Source: Ferruginibacter sp. (GTDB lineage: Bacteria > Bacteroidota > Bacteroidia > Chitinophagales > Chitinophagaceae). Taken from it: a DNA stretch of 64,000 nucleotides. Location of the stretch: the NCBI GenBank assembly GCA_014379905.1, contig JACMKX010000113.1, positions 1-64,000 of the forward strand, written 5' to 3'. The notes under the pieces are model-generated. The model was not told where the DNA came from. It made no database searches and saw nothing but the letters and a program-made list of their open reading frames with translations. Shown piece after piece: positions 1 to 7,722 of this stretch (position 1 is its first letter; each line of letters starts with the position of its first letter). Both the position numbers and the translations under genes were made by a program.

Positions 1-1515
1 AAAAAATTTGGCGCACCGCAGGTTACCAAAGATGGTGTTACAGTAGCAAAAGAAATTGAACTGGAAGACCCCATTGAAAATATGGGTGCTCAAATGGTAA
101 AGGAAGTGGCTTCTAAAACCGCAGACATTGCGGGTGATGGTACCACAACCGCAACTGTGTTAGCGCAGGCTATCATTAGCGAAGGACTTAAAATGGTAGC
201 TGCGGGTGCAAACCCAATGGACCTGAAACGTGGTATAGACAAGGCTGTTAGCTTGGTAGTTGAAAACCTGCGTGGTCAAAGCCAGACGGTTGGTAACGAC
301 AGCAAAAAAATTCAACAGGTGGCAACTATTTCTGCCAACAATGATGAAACAATCGGTAAGCTGATTGCAGAAGCGTTTGTAAAAGTGGGTAAAGAAGGTG
401 TGATCACTGTTGAAGAAGCAAAAGGAACCGATACAACGGTTGACATTGTAGAAGGTATGCAATTCGATCGTGGATACGTATCTCCCTACTTTGTAACCAA
501 CAGCGAAAAAATGCAGGCGGAATTGCAGAATCCTTACATTCTTATCTATGATAAGAAAATTTCTGCCATGAAAGATATTCTTCCTGTACTGGAAGCAGTT
601 GCTAAAAGTGGCCGTCCTTTGCTGATCATTTCAGAAGACCTGGAAGGTGAAGCACTGGCAACACTGGTAGTAAACAAATTACGTGGTACAATTAAAGTGG
701 CAGCTGTTAAGGCGCCTGGCTTTGGTGATCGTCGTAAGGAGATGCTGACAGATATCGCTATCTTAACAGGTGGTGAAGTGGTGAGTGAAGAAATGGGCAG
801 CAAACTCGAAGATGTTCAGATCACTACATTAGGCCAGGCTTCTTCTGTTACTATTGATAAAGACAACACAACTATCGTTGGTGGTAAAGGTGCTAAAAAA
901 GAGATTACCGGAAGGGTAAATCAAATTAAAGCACAGGTAGAAAATACGACCAGCGATTACGATAAAGAAAAATTACAGGAACGCCTGGCTAAATTAGCCG
1001 GTGGTGTAGCCGTATTGTATGTAGGTGCTGCTACCGAAGTAGAAATGAAAGAAAAGAAAGACAGGGTAGATGATGCATTACACGCAACCCGCGCTGCTGT
1101 GGAAGAAGGCATTGTACCAGGTGGTGGTGTTGCTTATATCCGTGCCATTGAAAGCCTGGATCCTAAAGTAAAAGGCCAGATAGCAGATGAGCAAACAGGT
1201 ATGGCAATTGTTCGCCGTGCACTGGAAGAACCAGTTCGCACGCTGACTTCCAACGCAGGTATCGATGGTTCTATCGTTATCCAGAAAATTAAAGAAGGCA
1301 AAGGCGACTTTGGTTTCAATGCAAGAACCGAAGTGTACGAAAACCTGTTTAAGGCAGGTGTTATCGATCCAACTAAAGTTAGCCGTGTTGCATTGGAAAA
1401 TGCCGCTTCTATTGCAGGTATGTTGTTAACCACAGAATGTGTGATTGCCGATAAACCAAAAGACGAAGCACCGCATAGCCATGGCGCACCTGATATGGGT
1501 GGAATGGGGTATTAG
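1..1515 (+). CDS. groEL: Chaperonin GroEL (Hsp60), 5' end outside the window
   Basis: The 60-kDa chaperonin forms a double ring that folds proteins in an ATP-driven chamber with GroES. The reading frame is open from base 1, so the gene starts upstream; compared with E. coli GroEL about 40 residues are missing. The visible part begins with [13 protein letters not shown] and carries the ATP-site segment GDGTTTAT about 45 residues in, the conserved apical and intermediate domains, and a C-terminus ending in MGGMGY like the usual Gly-Met tail. Codon use and length are normal. groES would be expected just upstream. A hairpin at 1538-1563 follows. Identification is certain. Confidence 0.98.
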   Translation, partial: KKFGAPQVTKDGVTVAKEIELEDPIENMGAQMVKEVASKTADIAGDGTTTATVLAQAIISEGLKMVAAGANPMDLKRGIDKAVSLVVENLRGQSQTVGNDSKKIQQVATISANNDETIGKLIAEAFVKVGKEGVITVEEAKGTDTTVDIVEGMQFDRGYVSPYFVTNSEKMQAELQNPYILIYDKKISAMKDILPVLEAVAKSGRPLLIISEDLEGEALATLVVNKLRGTIKVAAVKAPGFGDRRKEMLTDIAILTGGEVVSEEMGSKLEDVQITTLGQASSVTIDKDNTTIVGGKGAKKEITGRVNQIKAQVENTTSDYDKEKLQERLAKLAGGVAVLYVGAATEVEMKEKKDRVDDALHATRAAVEEGIVPGGGVAYIRAIESLDPKVKGQIADEQTGMAIVRRALEEPVRTLTSNAGIDGSIVIQKIKEGKGDFGFNARTEVYENLFKAGVIDPTKVSRVALENAASIAGMLLTTECVIADKPKDEAPHSHGAPDMGGMGY

Positions 1516-1537
1516 TAGAAATGTTTTTAGATATGGA

Positions 1538-1563
1538 GAACCCGCTGCGAAAGTAGCGGGTTC
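1538..1563 (+). terminator. Hairpin after groEL
   Basis: A perfect 9-bp stem (GAACCCGCT with AGCGGGTTC) closes an 8-nt loop 23 bases after the groEL stop. It lacks a clean T-run (CCTGTTT follows), so it may be a weak intrinsic terminator or a 3'-end stabiliser. Confidence 0.6.
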
Positions 1564-1630
1564 CCTGTTTAAAGTAGGCTCATGAGTTAACCAGTTGACC
1601 AGTTTAGCAATATAATTAACTCCTGAAATC

Positions 1631-1661
1631 TTTGATTTAACAGTTGTGAACACTAATTTTG
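1631..1661 (+). promoter_or_regulatory. Bacteroidota-type promoter of the HTH gene
   Basis: TTTG at 1631-1634 and TAATTTTG at 1654-1661 are separated by 19 bases, matching the Bacteroidota housekeeping promoter TTTG-N19-TAnnTTTG. The -7 element overlaps two sites of the repeat operator at 1645-1697, so a protein bound there would block RNA polymerase. The inferred transcript starts near 1668, about 30 bases before the ATG at 1698. Confidence 0.7.
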
Positions 1662-1697
1662 TGAACACTTCCATTGTTCACACATCAACTGTTCACA
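1645..1697. promoter_or_regulatory. Four-site operator: TGTGAACA repeated every 15 bp
   Basis: The 8-mer TGTGAACA occurs at 1645-1652 and 1660-1667, and its reverse complement TGTTCACA at 1675-1682 and 1690-1697. The four sites start exactly 15 bp apart, two in each orientation, so the whole block is a nested palindrome centred at 1671. It overlaps the -7 box and ends at the base before the ATG of the HTH gene. Auto-repression by that protein is the simplest reading, but this is inference. Confidence 0.75.
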
Positions 1698-2260
1698 TGA
1701 AAAAACTACAAAAGGATATTCTTCCGGTCAGCCAGCGAAGCCAGGCAGCTTACCTGGGTGTTTCGCATTCCCTGCTAAGCATGACCAGTTCCGGGAGGTC
1801 GGGGCGAACCTTGGGAACTGTAGCTTCAGCCAAACTTTTGGCGCTTATACAGGCGCACCTTCAGCCAGTAAAACCAGGCAATGGCCCTGCTTTCAAAAAA
1901 TTACAGAAAGACCTGGACATAAACGGCAACAAGCTTGCGAAAAAAATGTTGCGGGAAGCTGATTATTCAAATATGAAAGCCCTGAGGTTACAAAACAGGC
2001 TGGATTCGATGAAGGAAAAGTACCGGGAAGATACCAGCTGGCTTCAAACAATAGAGCTGATGATGTCCGATCTTCCAACAGGAAGAGTGTCATCGGGTGA
2101 CCGTACCTGGCTTGCATACCAGCAGGCTATAACGACAGAACGGCTAAAACGGAACAGCATTACGGCGCAGGCGGAAATGCTGCTGGCAATTGAAATGGAG
2201 AAGGCGAAGGAGCGGGTGTATAGGGAGGTGAGGGAAGAATTAATAGAGAAGATGGGATAG
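1698..2260 (+). CDS. HTH-like protein of unknown function behind a repeat operator
   Basis: The predicted protein has 187 residues. The N-terminal part (about residues 10-45: SQRSQAAYLGVSHSLLSM then SGRS) looks like a Cro/cI-type helix-turn-helix in which a DNA-recognition helix follows a tight turn. The rest is helical and charged, with a likely coiled coil near the C-terminus rich in Glu, Lys and Arg. The frame is open further upstream to a GTG at 1646, but those codons are just the operator repeats, so ATG 1698 is taken as the start. No close family is recognised. A DNA-binding regulator acting on its own promoter is inferred from the motif and the operator. Confidence 0.6.
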
Positions 2261-2316
2261 GGCTTTTAACTGTCGGAGCAAGTTAACCGCATTAGCCCCG
2301 GCTGGTTAAGTTATTT

Positions 2317-2358
2317 TATGATAGAGTCATTTGAATATATGATAGAATCATTTCAATA
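2317..2358. repeat. Two tandem 21-bp units before a broken gene
   Basis: Units 2317-2337 and 2338-2358 differ at two positions. Each contains an inverted motif (ATGAT-AGA-ATCAT in the second unit). A 21-bp period puts both sites on the same face of the helix, as in tandem operators. It lies 22 bases before the ATG of the pseudogene at 2380. Confidence 0.6.
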
Positions 2359-2379
2359 TTTACCCAAGCAATAAATCTA

Positions 2380-2781
2380 ATGGACAATTTTTCAAATTCA
2401 GTACTCAAAGACTTGGTTTATCATTTTCCTGAATTGCAGAGCAAACATAATCCGGCTTCCGATTTTTTGGAGCTTGTAATTAGCCCGGAAAATAATTAGA
2501 ATTTCGGAGGATTAGTAATTCAGACTACAGCTAACACAGAGATTTGGATAAGAAATTATCAAAAAAATGCTGCTTACTTCGTGGAAACAACTGGAGAATT
2601 AATAAAGCTTATAGAAGGAATATTCAGGGATGAAATTTTATGGGTAATCGGTTTTAATAATATAAATTGGTTTGAGACAACCCTAGTAAAGGATATTGCA
2701 GATATTGAAACGAAAAGCGGTATAACATATAATATTATTTCATGGAGTGGTAAGTCTGAAAGAATCTTTAAAGTTGACTAG
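2380..2781 (+). pseudogene. Hypothetical gene interrupted by an in-frame TAG
   Basis: One frame runs from ATG 2380 to the TGA... TAG end at 2781 with a single internal TAG at 2497-2499, after SPENN and before NFGGLV. Both sides read like ordinary protein and stay in the same frame, giving about 133 codons. The downstream half could be reinitiated only from a GTG at 2581. The protein family is not recognised; it is acidic, with several Trp residues and no signal peptide. The simplest explanation is a nonsense mutation. A sequencing error at one base or stop-codon readthrough would give the same picture. No terminator follows before the convergent XRE gene. Confidence 0.6.
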
Positions 2782-2842
2782 CATCACTGCATCCACAACA
2801 TTCATAAATTTAGCCGTACCATTAGCCAGCAGATGCAAAAAA

Positions 2843-3058
2843 TTACAGAAAGAAAAGTTTTGACATAGATACCTCCAATGCCTTTGAAATTTCATATAAA
2901 GAGTAAAGGGCCGGTGCCACCTTTCCATTTTCGATACGCTCTATCGATTGCCGGTCTTTATTACAGGCACGTGCAAGACCTGCCTGGCTCCATTTCTTTT
3001 GAGTTCTCAGTTCAATAATTCGCTGACCAATCTTTTTCTGAAGTTCTTCTTTATTCAC
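2843..3058 (-). CDS. Small XRE-family transcriptional regulator
   Basis: A 71-residue protein that is almost entirely a Cro/cI helix-turn-helix domain: IGQRIIELRTQKKWSQAGLA, then the recognition helix region KDRQSIERIENG and the usual tail SLYEISKALEVS. Such single-domain XRE proteins bind DNA as dimers and commonly control neighbouring genes or act as antitoxins. It is divergent from the SymE-like gene, with only 30 bp between the two starts, so its operator would have to lie in that gap and it probably controls both. The start is the only ATG in frame that keeps the whole domain. Confidence 0.85.
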   Translation of the reverse strand: MNKEELQKKIGQRIIELRTQKKWSQAGLARACNKDRQSIERIENGKVAPALYSLYEISKALEVSMSKLFFL

Positions 3059-3088
3059 AACCCAAAATGAGTTTTTTATTTTAAAAAA

Positions 3089-3289
3089 ATGTCATCACAA
3101 CTGTTGACGATTGAAAAACTGAGAAAACAAAAAGTATATACAAAATTTCAAAAGAGAAAGTATGACTATATATCTATCCCGGAAATTCGCCTGGAAGGTA
3201 AATGGCTGGAAAAGCCTGGTTTTACACAAGGGGAAAAGATCGTTATACAGCAGGAAATAAATAAGTTGACAATTATGGTATTGAAGTAG
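3089..3289 (+). CDS. SymE-like small toxin-family protein
   Basis: A 66-residue protein whose second half, IPEIRLEGKWLEKPGFTQGE followed by KIVI, matches the conserved core of the SymE family (IRL-G-WL---GF--G--V), known in E. coli as an SOS-induced toxin with an AbrB-like fold that cleaves RNA or affects the nucleoid. The first half is basic. In E. coli it is silenced by the antisense RNA SymR; here a divergent XRE gene 30 bp away is the obvious candidate regulator. Whether this copy is toxic cannot be told from the sequence. Confidence 0.72.
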   Translation: MSSQLLTIEKLRKQKVYTKFQKRKYDYISIPEIRLEGKWLEKPGFTQGEKIVIQQEINKLTIMVLK

Positions 3290-3402
3290 GGTAGGTAAGT
3301 CTAGTATTTAATCCTGGTCAGGATTTTAAAACCCTGGCTGGGATTGATCGAACAGGCTTAATATTTGTTGTGAATTAGTCCTACCCCCTAAAGAGAAAAA
3401 AT

Positions 3403-3900
3403 ATGGATATTTCAGCCAATGCAGATACGCACAATGATCATATCATTACAACTATTCGTGACGTAAATGCCAGTACTCACTTTGTCTTCAAAGCCTGGGC
3501 AGATCCTGTGCATCTGCGCAACTGGTGGGGCCCCAAAGGTTTTACCAATACCTTCAACGACTTCGACCTGCGCCCGGGTGGGCACTGGAGCTTTGTAATG
3601 CACGGGCCGGATGGAGGAAACTATGCCAATGAATCTATCTTCCTGGAAATACAGGAACCATCTCTTATTTCATTTGATCATGTTTCGCCACCGGTATTTA
3701 AAGTAATCGCCACATTTGAACCGCTCACCGAAAGTACCACCAGGATAACCTATCGCATGCTATTCCGCACAGCGGAAGAGCTGCAAAAAATCGAAAAGAT
3801 GGCTCCCGAAAAAAATGAAGAATTGTTTGACCGGCTGGAAAACGAACTGATACAGATGAAGCAGGATGGAAACGATGTTGCGGTAAACCAGTTTGACTGA
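3403..3900 (+). CDS. SRPBCC / AHSA1-type ligand-binding domain protein
   Basis: A 165-residue cytosolic protein with the features of the Activator of Hsp90 ATPase homolog 1-like (AHSA1) branch of the START/SRPBCC fold: VFKAWADPVHLRNWWGPKGF near residue 27, DLRPGGHWSFVMHGPDG around 55-70, and the later block TRITYRMLF. These proteins form a helix-grip pocket for hydrophobic ligands; the ligand is unknown here. In Bacteroidota they are common stand-alone genes. The start at 3403 follows a purine-rich stretch. A palindromic repeat, also found at 52298, lies just after the stop. Confidence 0.85.
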   Translation: MDISANADTHNDHIITTIRDVNASTHFVFKAWADPVHLRNWWGPKGFTNTFNDFDLRPGGHWSFVMHGPDGGNYANESIFLEIQEPSLISFDHVSPPVFKVIATFEPLTESTTRITYRMLFRTAEELQKIEKMAPEKNEELFDRLENELIQMKQDGNDVAVNQFD

Positions 3901-3904
3901 CGAC

Positions 3905-3928
3905 CGGGTCAGGACCGAATGTCAGACC
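3905..3928. repeat. Dispersed repeat GGGTC-N-GGACCGAA, copy 1
   Basis: The motif GGGTC(A/G)GGACCGAA(T/G)GTCAGACC occurs here and again at 52298-52322, both times directly after a stop codon. It can fold as a short imperfect hairpin (GGGTC with GACC). Role unknown. Confidence 0.5.
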
Positions 3929-3960
3929 TGGCAAAGCAATCCACCGGAACTATAATTCCC

Positions 3961-3997
3961 TATTTCATAAATGCAACAAAGTTGCATTTATGAAATA
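3961..3997. promoter_or_regulatory. Perfect 37-nt palindrome, operator of the FAD oxidoreductase
   Basis: Two 17-base arms (core ATGCAAC and GTTGCAT) flank a central AAA with no mismatch. The right arm covers the TTG that serves as the -33 element of the promoter at 3982-4011. The symmetric core suggests a dimeric repressor of the Fur/Zur or MarR kind, but the regulator is not identifiable from this window. Confidence 0.75.
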
Positions 3998-4011
3998 CAT
4001 TCCTACCTTCG
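3982..4011 (+). promoter_or_regulatory. Promoter giving a near-leaderless transcript
   Basis: TTG at 3982-3984, a 19-base spacer, and TACCTTCG at 4004-4011 (one change from TAnnTTTG). The inferred transcript start falls within a few bases of the ATG at 4016, so the mRNA would have almost no leader. Confidence 0.6.
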
Positions 4012-4015
4012 CTGT

Positions 4016-4921
4016 ATGACAGACAAAAATTTTGAAGTAATCATCATAGGAGGGAGCTACGCCGGGTTATCTGCAGCCATGGCGCTTGGGCGCTCCCTGC
4101 GAAAAGTATTAATTATAGATAGTGGCAACCCCTGCAATAAACAAACGCCCCATGCTCACAACTTCATTACCCATGATGGGGAAACGCCGGCGGCGATTAT
4201 TCTAAAAGCGAAAACGCAACTCGCTCAATACAACACCGTGCAATTTCATGTTGGTTTAGCTATTGAAGGAACAAGAAACGAAAATGATTACAGCATCACA
4301 ACCGAAGCAGGAGATACCTTTCACGGCACAAAATTATTGTTCGCTACCGGGGTAACAGATGAATTGCCTGCTATTCCGGGCTTTGCAGAATGCTGGGGTA
4401 TTTCGGTACTGCACTGCCCTTATTGTCATGGTTACGAAGTAAAGGATCAACGCATGGCTGTTATAGCAAACGGAGATATTGGCTTTGAATTCTGTAAACT
4501 CATCAGCAACTTGACAAAGCAACTAACCTTACTTACCAATGGTAAATCATTGCTGACAGAAGTGCAAATAAAAAAAATACGGGAACATGATATTGAGCTT
4601 ATAGAAAAAGAGATCCATTCAATTGGTCATGTAAATGGTTACCTCAATAAAGTTACCTTTACTGATAACTCTATTGTACCATTATCGGCAATTTTTTCGA
4701 GAGCAGCATTTAGACAACATTGCCACCTCCCTGCGAAACTTGGTTGCGCTATCACCGATACAGGATATATACAAATTGATGATTTTCATAAAACGACGAT
4801 ACCCGGCGTCTTTGCAGCAGGCGACAACATCACTATGTTTCGTTCTGTGGCAACAGCTGTGGCGGCAGGCAACAAAGCGGGTGCAGTAATAAATAAAGAA
4901 TTTATTGATGATCATTTTTGA
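4016..4921 (+). CDS. Thioredoxin-reductase-like NAD(P)/FAD-dependent oxidoreductase
   Basis: A 301-residue class II pyridine nucleotide-disulfide oxidoreductase. It has the FAD Rossmann motif GGSYAGLSAAMALGRS near the N-terminus, the redox-active CPYCHGYE motif near residue 137, and the second FAD motif GVFAAGDN near the C-terminus. The CPYC-HGYE form is typical of TrxB-like enzymes that reduce small disulfides or act on unknown partners instead of classic thioredoxin. An ATG at 3971 also exists in frame but lies inside the regulatory palindrome upstream of the promoter, so ATG 4016 is chosen. Expression is probably controlled through that palindrome. Confidence 0.88.
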   Translation: MTDKNFEVIIIGGSYAGLSAAMALGRSLRKVLIIDSGNPCNKQTPHAHNFITHDGETPAAIILKAKTQLAQYNTVQFHVGLAIEGTRNENDYSITTEAGDTFHGTKLLFATGVTDELPAIPGFAECWGISVLHCPYCHGYEVKDQRMAVIANGDIGFEFCKLISNLTKQLTLLTNGKSLLTEVQIKKIREHDIELIEKEIHSIGHVNGYLNKVTFTDNSIVPLSAIFSRAAFRQHCHLPAKLGCAITDTGYIQIDDFHKTTIPGVFAAGDNITMFRSVATAVAAGNKAGAVINKEFIDDHF

Positions 4922-5283
4922 TGAACGAATCGATAACGGTTTTAGCGCCGGTCTGTTCATGGTTTAAAGATTGATTTTACACATTGTGTAAAAGTTTTTT
5001 AAATTTATATTGGGGCTTTTGTAAGCCATATACTACAAGCCGCATTCCTGCTATATTACAGGCAAACAGGAGATTTTGTTTTTCTTAAAATTTTTAATAT
5101 TTGTAAACACTTTTGATTCAATTGCTACCTATTTCACTTACAAAAATTAACGAAAGCGACTAAGAATAGTTACAGGCATGGTATGGTTGTTGGCAAATGC
5201 GTTCAGTAATTAAGCGATGCAATAACTTTAGCAAATTGGTGTTTCTCTTTATAGAATCATCCAAAAAAACAAACCGATATCCA
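4922..5283. other. 362-bp gap with one AT-rich palindrome
   Basis: The only clear structure is TTTTACACA-T-TGTGTAAAA at 4975-4993, a perfect 19-bp palindrome 54 bases after the oxidoreductase stop and followed by GTTTTTT; it could be an operator or part of a transcript end. A TAACTTTA at 5223-5230 resembles a -7 box for the next gene. No coding potential was seen. Confidence 0.5.
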
Positions 5284-6654
5284 ATGTTGAAAAACCTCTT
5301 AATGGTTTTTCTGCTCCTCGTGGGCGGAAGAGCCGGCTTTGCACAATGCAGTGCAGCCGCACCTGTTACGCACTATCTTACACAAACGCAACCCGGAGAA
5401 ATTTACAGGCCCAACGGCGCCAACTGGAAAGGCGGGGACACCATCAGGATCACCGGAATCAATTATTCTGTAATAGAATTTTACAATGTGGGTGGCGATG
5501 CCTGCCGTGACCTGGTTATCATGCCCCAAACAAGATTGACAACGCCGGCCTTTCGTTTTAAAGGTAACTGTCATAACATTAAAGTATGGGGCGGACCTGA
5601 CAGGTATGGTATTAAGATCCAGGGGGGAGCACTTTCTATCAATAAAAGTCATCACATAACAGCTGATAATATTGAGATCAGCGGTGGCTCTATCGGTGTT
5701 TATTGCAAACAGGATTATGATGCCGCAGATCCTGAAACATGGCAGCCCGGCTACCTGATGAATAAAATTAAACTCACCAACCTTTGGATACATGATATCA
5801 ACGGCGAGGGAATGTATGTAGGACATACTTCTCCAAATGGTATTGTATACAATGGAGTAAACCGTATACCCATCCGGCTCGATAGCGTTGAGATAAGCAA
5901 TTGCCTGGTAGAAAGAACGCAGTGGGATGGCATCCAGTTATCCAACGCAAGAAACGGCTGTAAAATTTTCAATAACATTGTAAGAGATTATGGTACGATT
6001 AACTTAAGCAGCCAGCAGGCCGGAATTATTTTAGGCAGTAATACCAATGCTGATGTATACGGCAATAAAATAAGCAGGGGTACAGGTAATGGCATTGAAC
6101 TATTTGGTTACGGTGTGATCAATTGTTATAATAATGTGCTTGACAGTTGCGGCTGGGATGGAACTGCAGGCGGCCAGCAATCGCTTTATGCAAGCGATTA
6201 CCTGACGCCATCAGAAAATAATCCTAAGCAAACTGTGAGGATATATGGTAACAGTATCATCCAACCAAAAACTTCGGGAGCCATTTTTGTAACAGGTTAT
6301 GCCAACAATTCTTTTCCATCGCTGGTAGAAAATAATAAAATATGTCTGGCTTCGCCTCCGGCCAACTGGCTGGCTGTTTACATAAAAATATATACCGCCG
6401 GCAGTACGGTAAGAAATAATGTGATCCTCTGCGAGTCAGCGATACTATTACCTGTAAAATTCATTTCGCTGGCGGCCGTTAAAAAATCTGACAAGACTTA
6501 CGAAGTAACTTTTGAAGTGGAAGAAGATACCAATATCGGTCACTACGAAATAATAGTGGCAGAACCTTCCGGCGAAAAGCGCTTACTTAAGATCGTGATG
6601 CCTGACGGCCATGTACAGGGCCGTAAAAAATATACACAGACCATCCTGTTATAA
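5284..6654 (+). CDS. Secreted right-handed beta-helix protein
   Basis: A 456-residue protein starting with a clear signal peptide (MLKNLLMVFLLLVGG, cleaved near GFAQ). The body consists of short turns rich in Asn, Gly and Ile (IEISGGSIGVY, DSVEISNCLVERT, GCKIFNNIVRDYG, ADVYGNKISRGTGNG), as in the parallel beta-helix (PbH1) fold of pectate-lyase-like and alginate-lyase-like enzymes. The C-terminal 70 residues (LPVKFISLAAVKK then YEVTFEVEEDTNIGHYEI) look like the fibronectin-like module that precedes T9SS sorting, but a full sorting domain is not evident. Substrate unknown; a polysaccharide is likely. Frame extends upstream to 5197, but ATG 5284 gives the signal peptide. Confidence 0.75.
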   Translation: MLKNLLMVFLLLVGGRAGFAQCSAAAPVTHYLTQTQPGEIYRPNGANWKGGDTIRITGINYSVIEFYNVGGDACRDLVIMPQTRLTTPAFRFKGNCHNIKVWGGPDRYGIKIQGGALSINKSHHITADNIEISGGSIGVYCKQDYDAADPETWQPGYLMNKIKLTNLWIHDINGEGMYVGHTSPNGIVYNGVNRIPIRLDSVEISNCLVERTQWDGIQLSNARNGCKIFNNIVRDYGTINLSSQQAGIILGSNTNADVYGNKISRGTGNGIELFGYGVINCYNNVLDSCGWDGTAGGQQSLYASDYLTPSENNPKQTVRIYGNSIIQPKTSGAIFVTGYANNSFPSLVENNKICLASPPANWLAVYIKIYTAGSTVRNNVILCESAILLPVKFISLAAVKKSDKTYEVTFEVEEDTNIGHYEIIVAEPSGEKRLLKIVMPDGHVQGRKKYTQTILL

Positions 6655-6692
6655 ATTTCATTTTATTAAAATTCCAAAATCCTTTTATCCTA

Positions 6693-6884
6693 ATGTTGAA
6701 AAAAAATACCACTAAATTAATGCTGCTGGCAGCATTGATTGTAACCGTTGGCACTTCCTGCAAAAAAGAAGAAGTGCTGGCACCTGCTGATCCAGCTACG
6801 GATACTTCTAAAACAGTAATTTTTATAAGGGCTGTTGATAAAGATAGTTCTGTAGTAGAATCTCAACAATTGTTGTTGCGATAA
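6693..6884 (+). CDS. Small lipoprotein, unknown function
   Basis: A 63-residue protein with an N-terminal hydrophobic segment ending in the lipobox VGTSC followed by KKEE, the typical Bacteroidota lipoprotein start. The mature part is only about 40 residues, ends in SSVVESQQLLLR, and matches nothing recognised. It lies 38 bp after the beta-helix gene and may be cotranscribed with it. It could also be the remains of a longer lipoprotein. Confidence 0.6.
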   Translation: MLKKNTTKLMLLAALIVTVGTSCKKEEVLAPADPATDTSKTVIFIRAVDKDSSVVESQQLLLR

Positions 6885-6900
6885 TAAAAGACAATATAAA

Positions 6901-6972
6901 CGCAGAGAGCAGGAGGTAAGGAGCATTCGCGGAGATTATCTCTGTAAATCTCCTGGTTCTTCTTTCTCTGCG
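6901..6972. repeat. Hairpin-forming repeat between convergent genes
   Basis: CGCAGAGA at 6901-6908 pairs with TCTCTGCG at 6965-6972, and inside it GGAGATT (6931-6937) pairs with AATCTCC (6947-6953). It sits between the 3' ends of two convergent genes, where it may end transcription both ways. A related but imperfect element is at 11231-11300. Confidence 0.6.
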
Positions 6973-7041
6973 CTTAATGCAACCTCATTTCAACGCCTTC
7001 ATTATTGGAAGGCATTTTCGTAGATGTATCAATAATTTTGT

Positions 7042-7716
7042 TCATCCATCGCATTTTACAAAGCCCCGTGCTATAAAATATTGTGCTGCACAATAAGTAA
7101 GCATGATAAAAAAAGAAGCGTAGGGGAAAGGGGCATTGAATTTATCAAGGGCCAGTAAACTATCCGATATCACAAAAAACAAAGCGCCGGTTACAAATAA
7201 AGTTCCTGCAGCATGGTTCACCCTACTGTAAATATGAATGCTGGCTGATAACATACTGCAAATGATAAATGCATACAGCATTACGGGTATTTGCAAAGCT
7301 CCCAGTTTTGGAAAAAGAAAGTATACAAGTCCAATTCCATAAACAACAACTACGATGATTATCCATGGGCGCTTTTTTAAAAGAGAGGGCTGCACTGGTT
7401 TTAAACCCAGGAAATAGATGATGTATAAAATATGGGTGATGAGAAAGCTTATTAACCCGGCAATAAAGTACAGCGGGTTTTTATAATCAAATAATAAAAA
7501 ACCATCTCCTGCAAAAGAAAATAAGATAGCTATAAGGATGATGGTTCTTCCTTTACCCGGGGCACTGCTGCCATATACAGCCAGGGCCAGTAAAGGCATT
7601 AGTAATAGTTTTGTAATAAAGCGGCCTTCCTCAATGCCAAATAAAATGGCTGCAAGATGAGTAATGGCAACCAGCAAAAAAGCAGTAAAACCGTATTGTT
7701 TTACAATTGATTTCAT
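7042..7716 (-). CDS. YhhN family membrane protein (lysoplasmalogenase-like)
   Basis: A 224-residue protein with about seven or eight hydrophobic helices and the family landmarks FSFAGDGFLL near residue 70 and FLITHILYIIYF near 95. YhhN/TMEM86 proteins are integral membrane enzymes; the eukaryotic TMEM86B hydrolyses the vinyl ether bond of lysoplasmalogen, while the bacterial substrate is mostly untested. It is on the same strand as, and 6 bp after, the HU/SPOR-type gene, so the two are probably cotranscribed. Length is normal for the family. Confidence 0.82.
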   Translation of the reverse strand: MKSIVKQYGFTAFLLVAITHLAAILFGIEEGRFITKLLLMPLLALAVYGSSAPGKGRTIILIAILFSFAGDGFLLFDYKNPLYFIAGLISFLITHILYIIYFLGLKPVQPSLLKKRPWIIIVVVVYGIGLVYFLFPKLGALQIPVMLYAFIICSMLSASIHIYSRVNHAAGTLFVTGALFFVISDSLLALDKFNAPFPYASFFIMLTYCAAQYFIARGFVKCDG

Positions 7717-7722
7717 GCCCGG

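Noticed and set aside
1646..1697. Longer start (GTG) for the HTH gene
   Set aside because: These codons are only the four-site operator and lie partly upstream of the inferred transcript start.
5299..5826. 175-codon minus-strand ORF inside the beta-helix gene
   Set aside because: Shadow frame without motifs; the plus-strand frame has a signal peptide and repeat structure.
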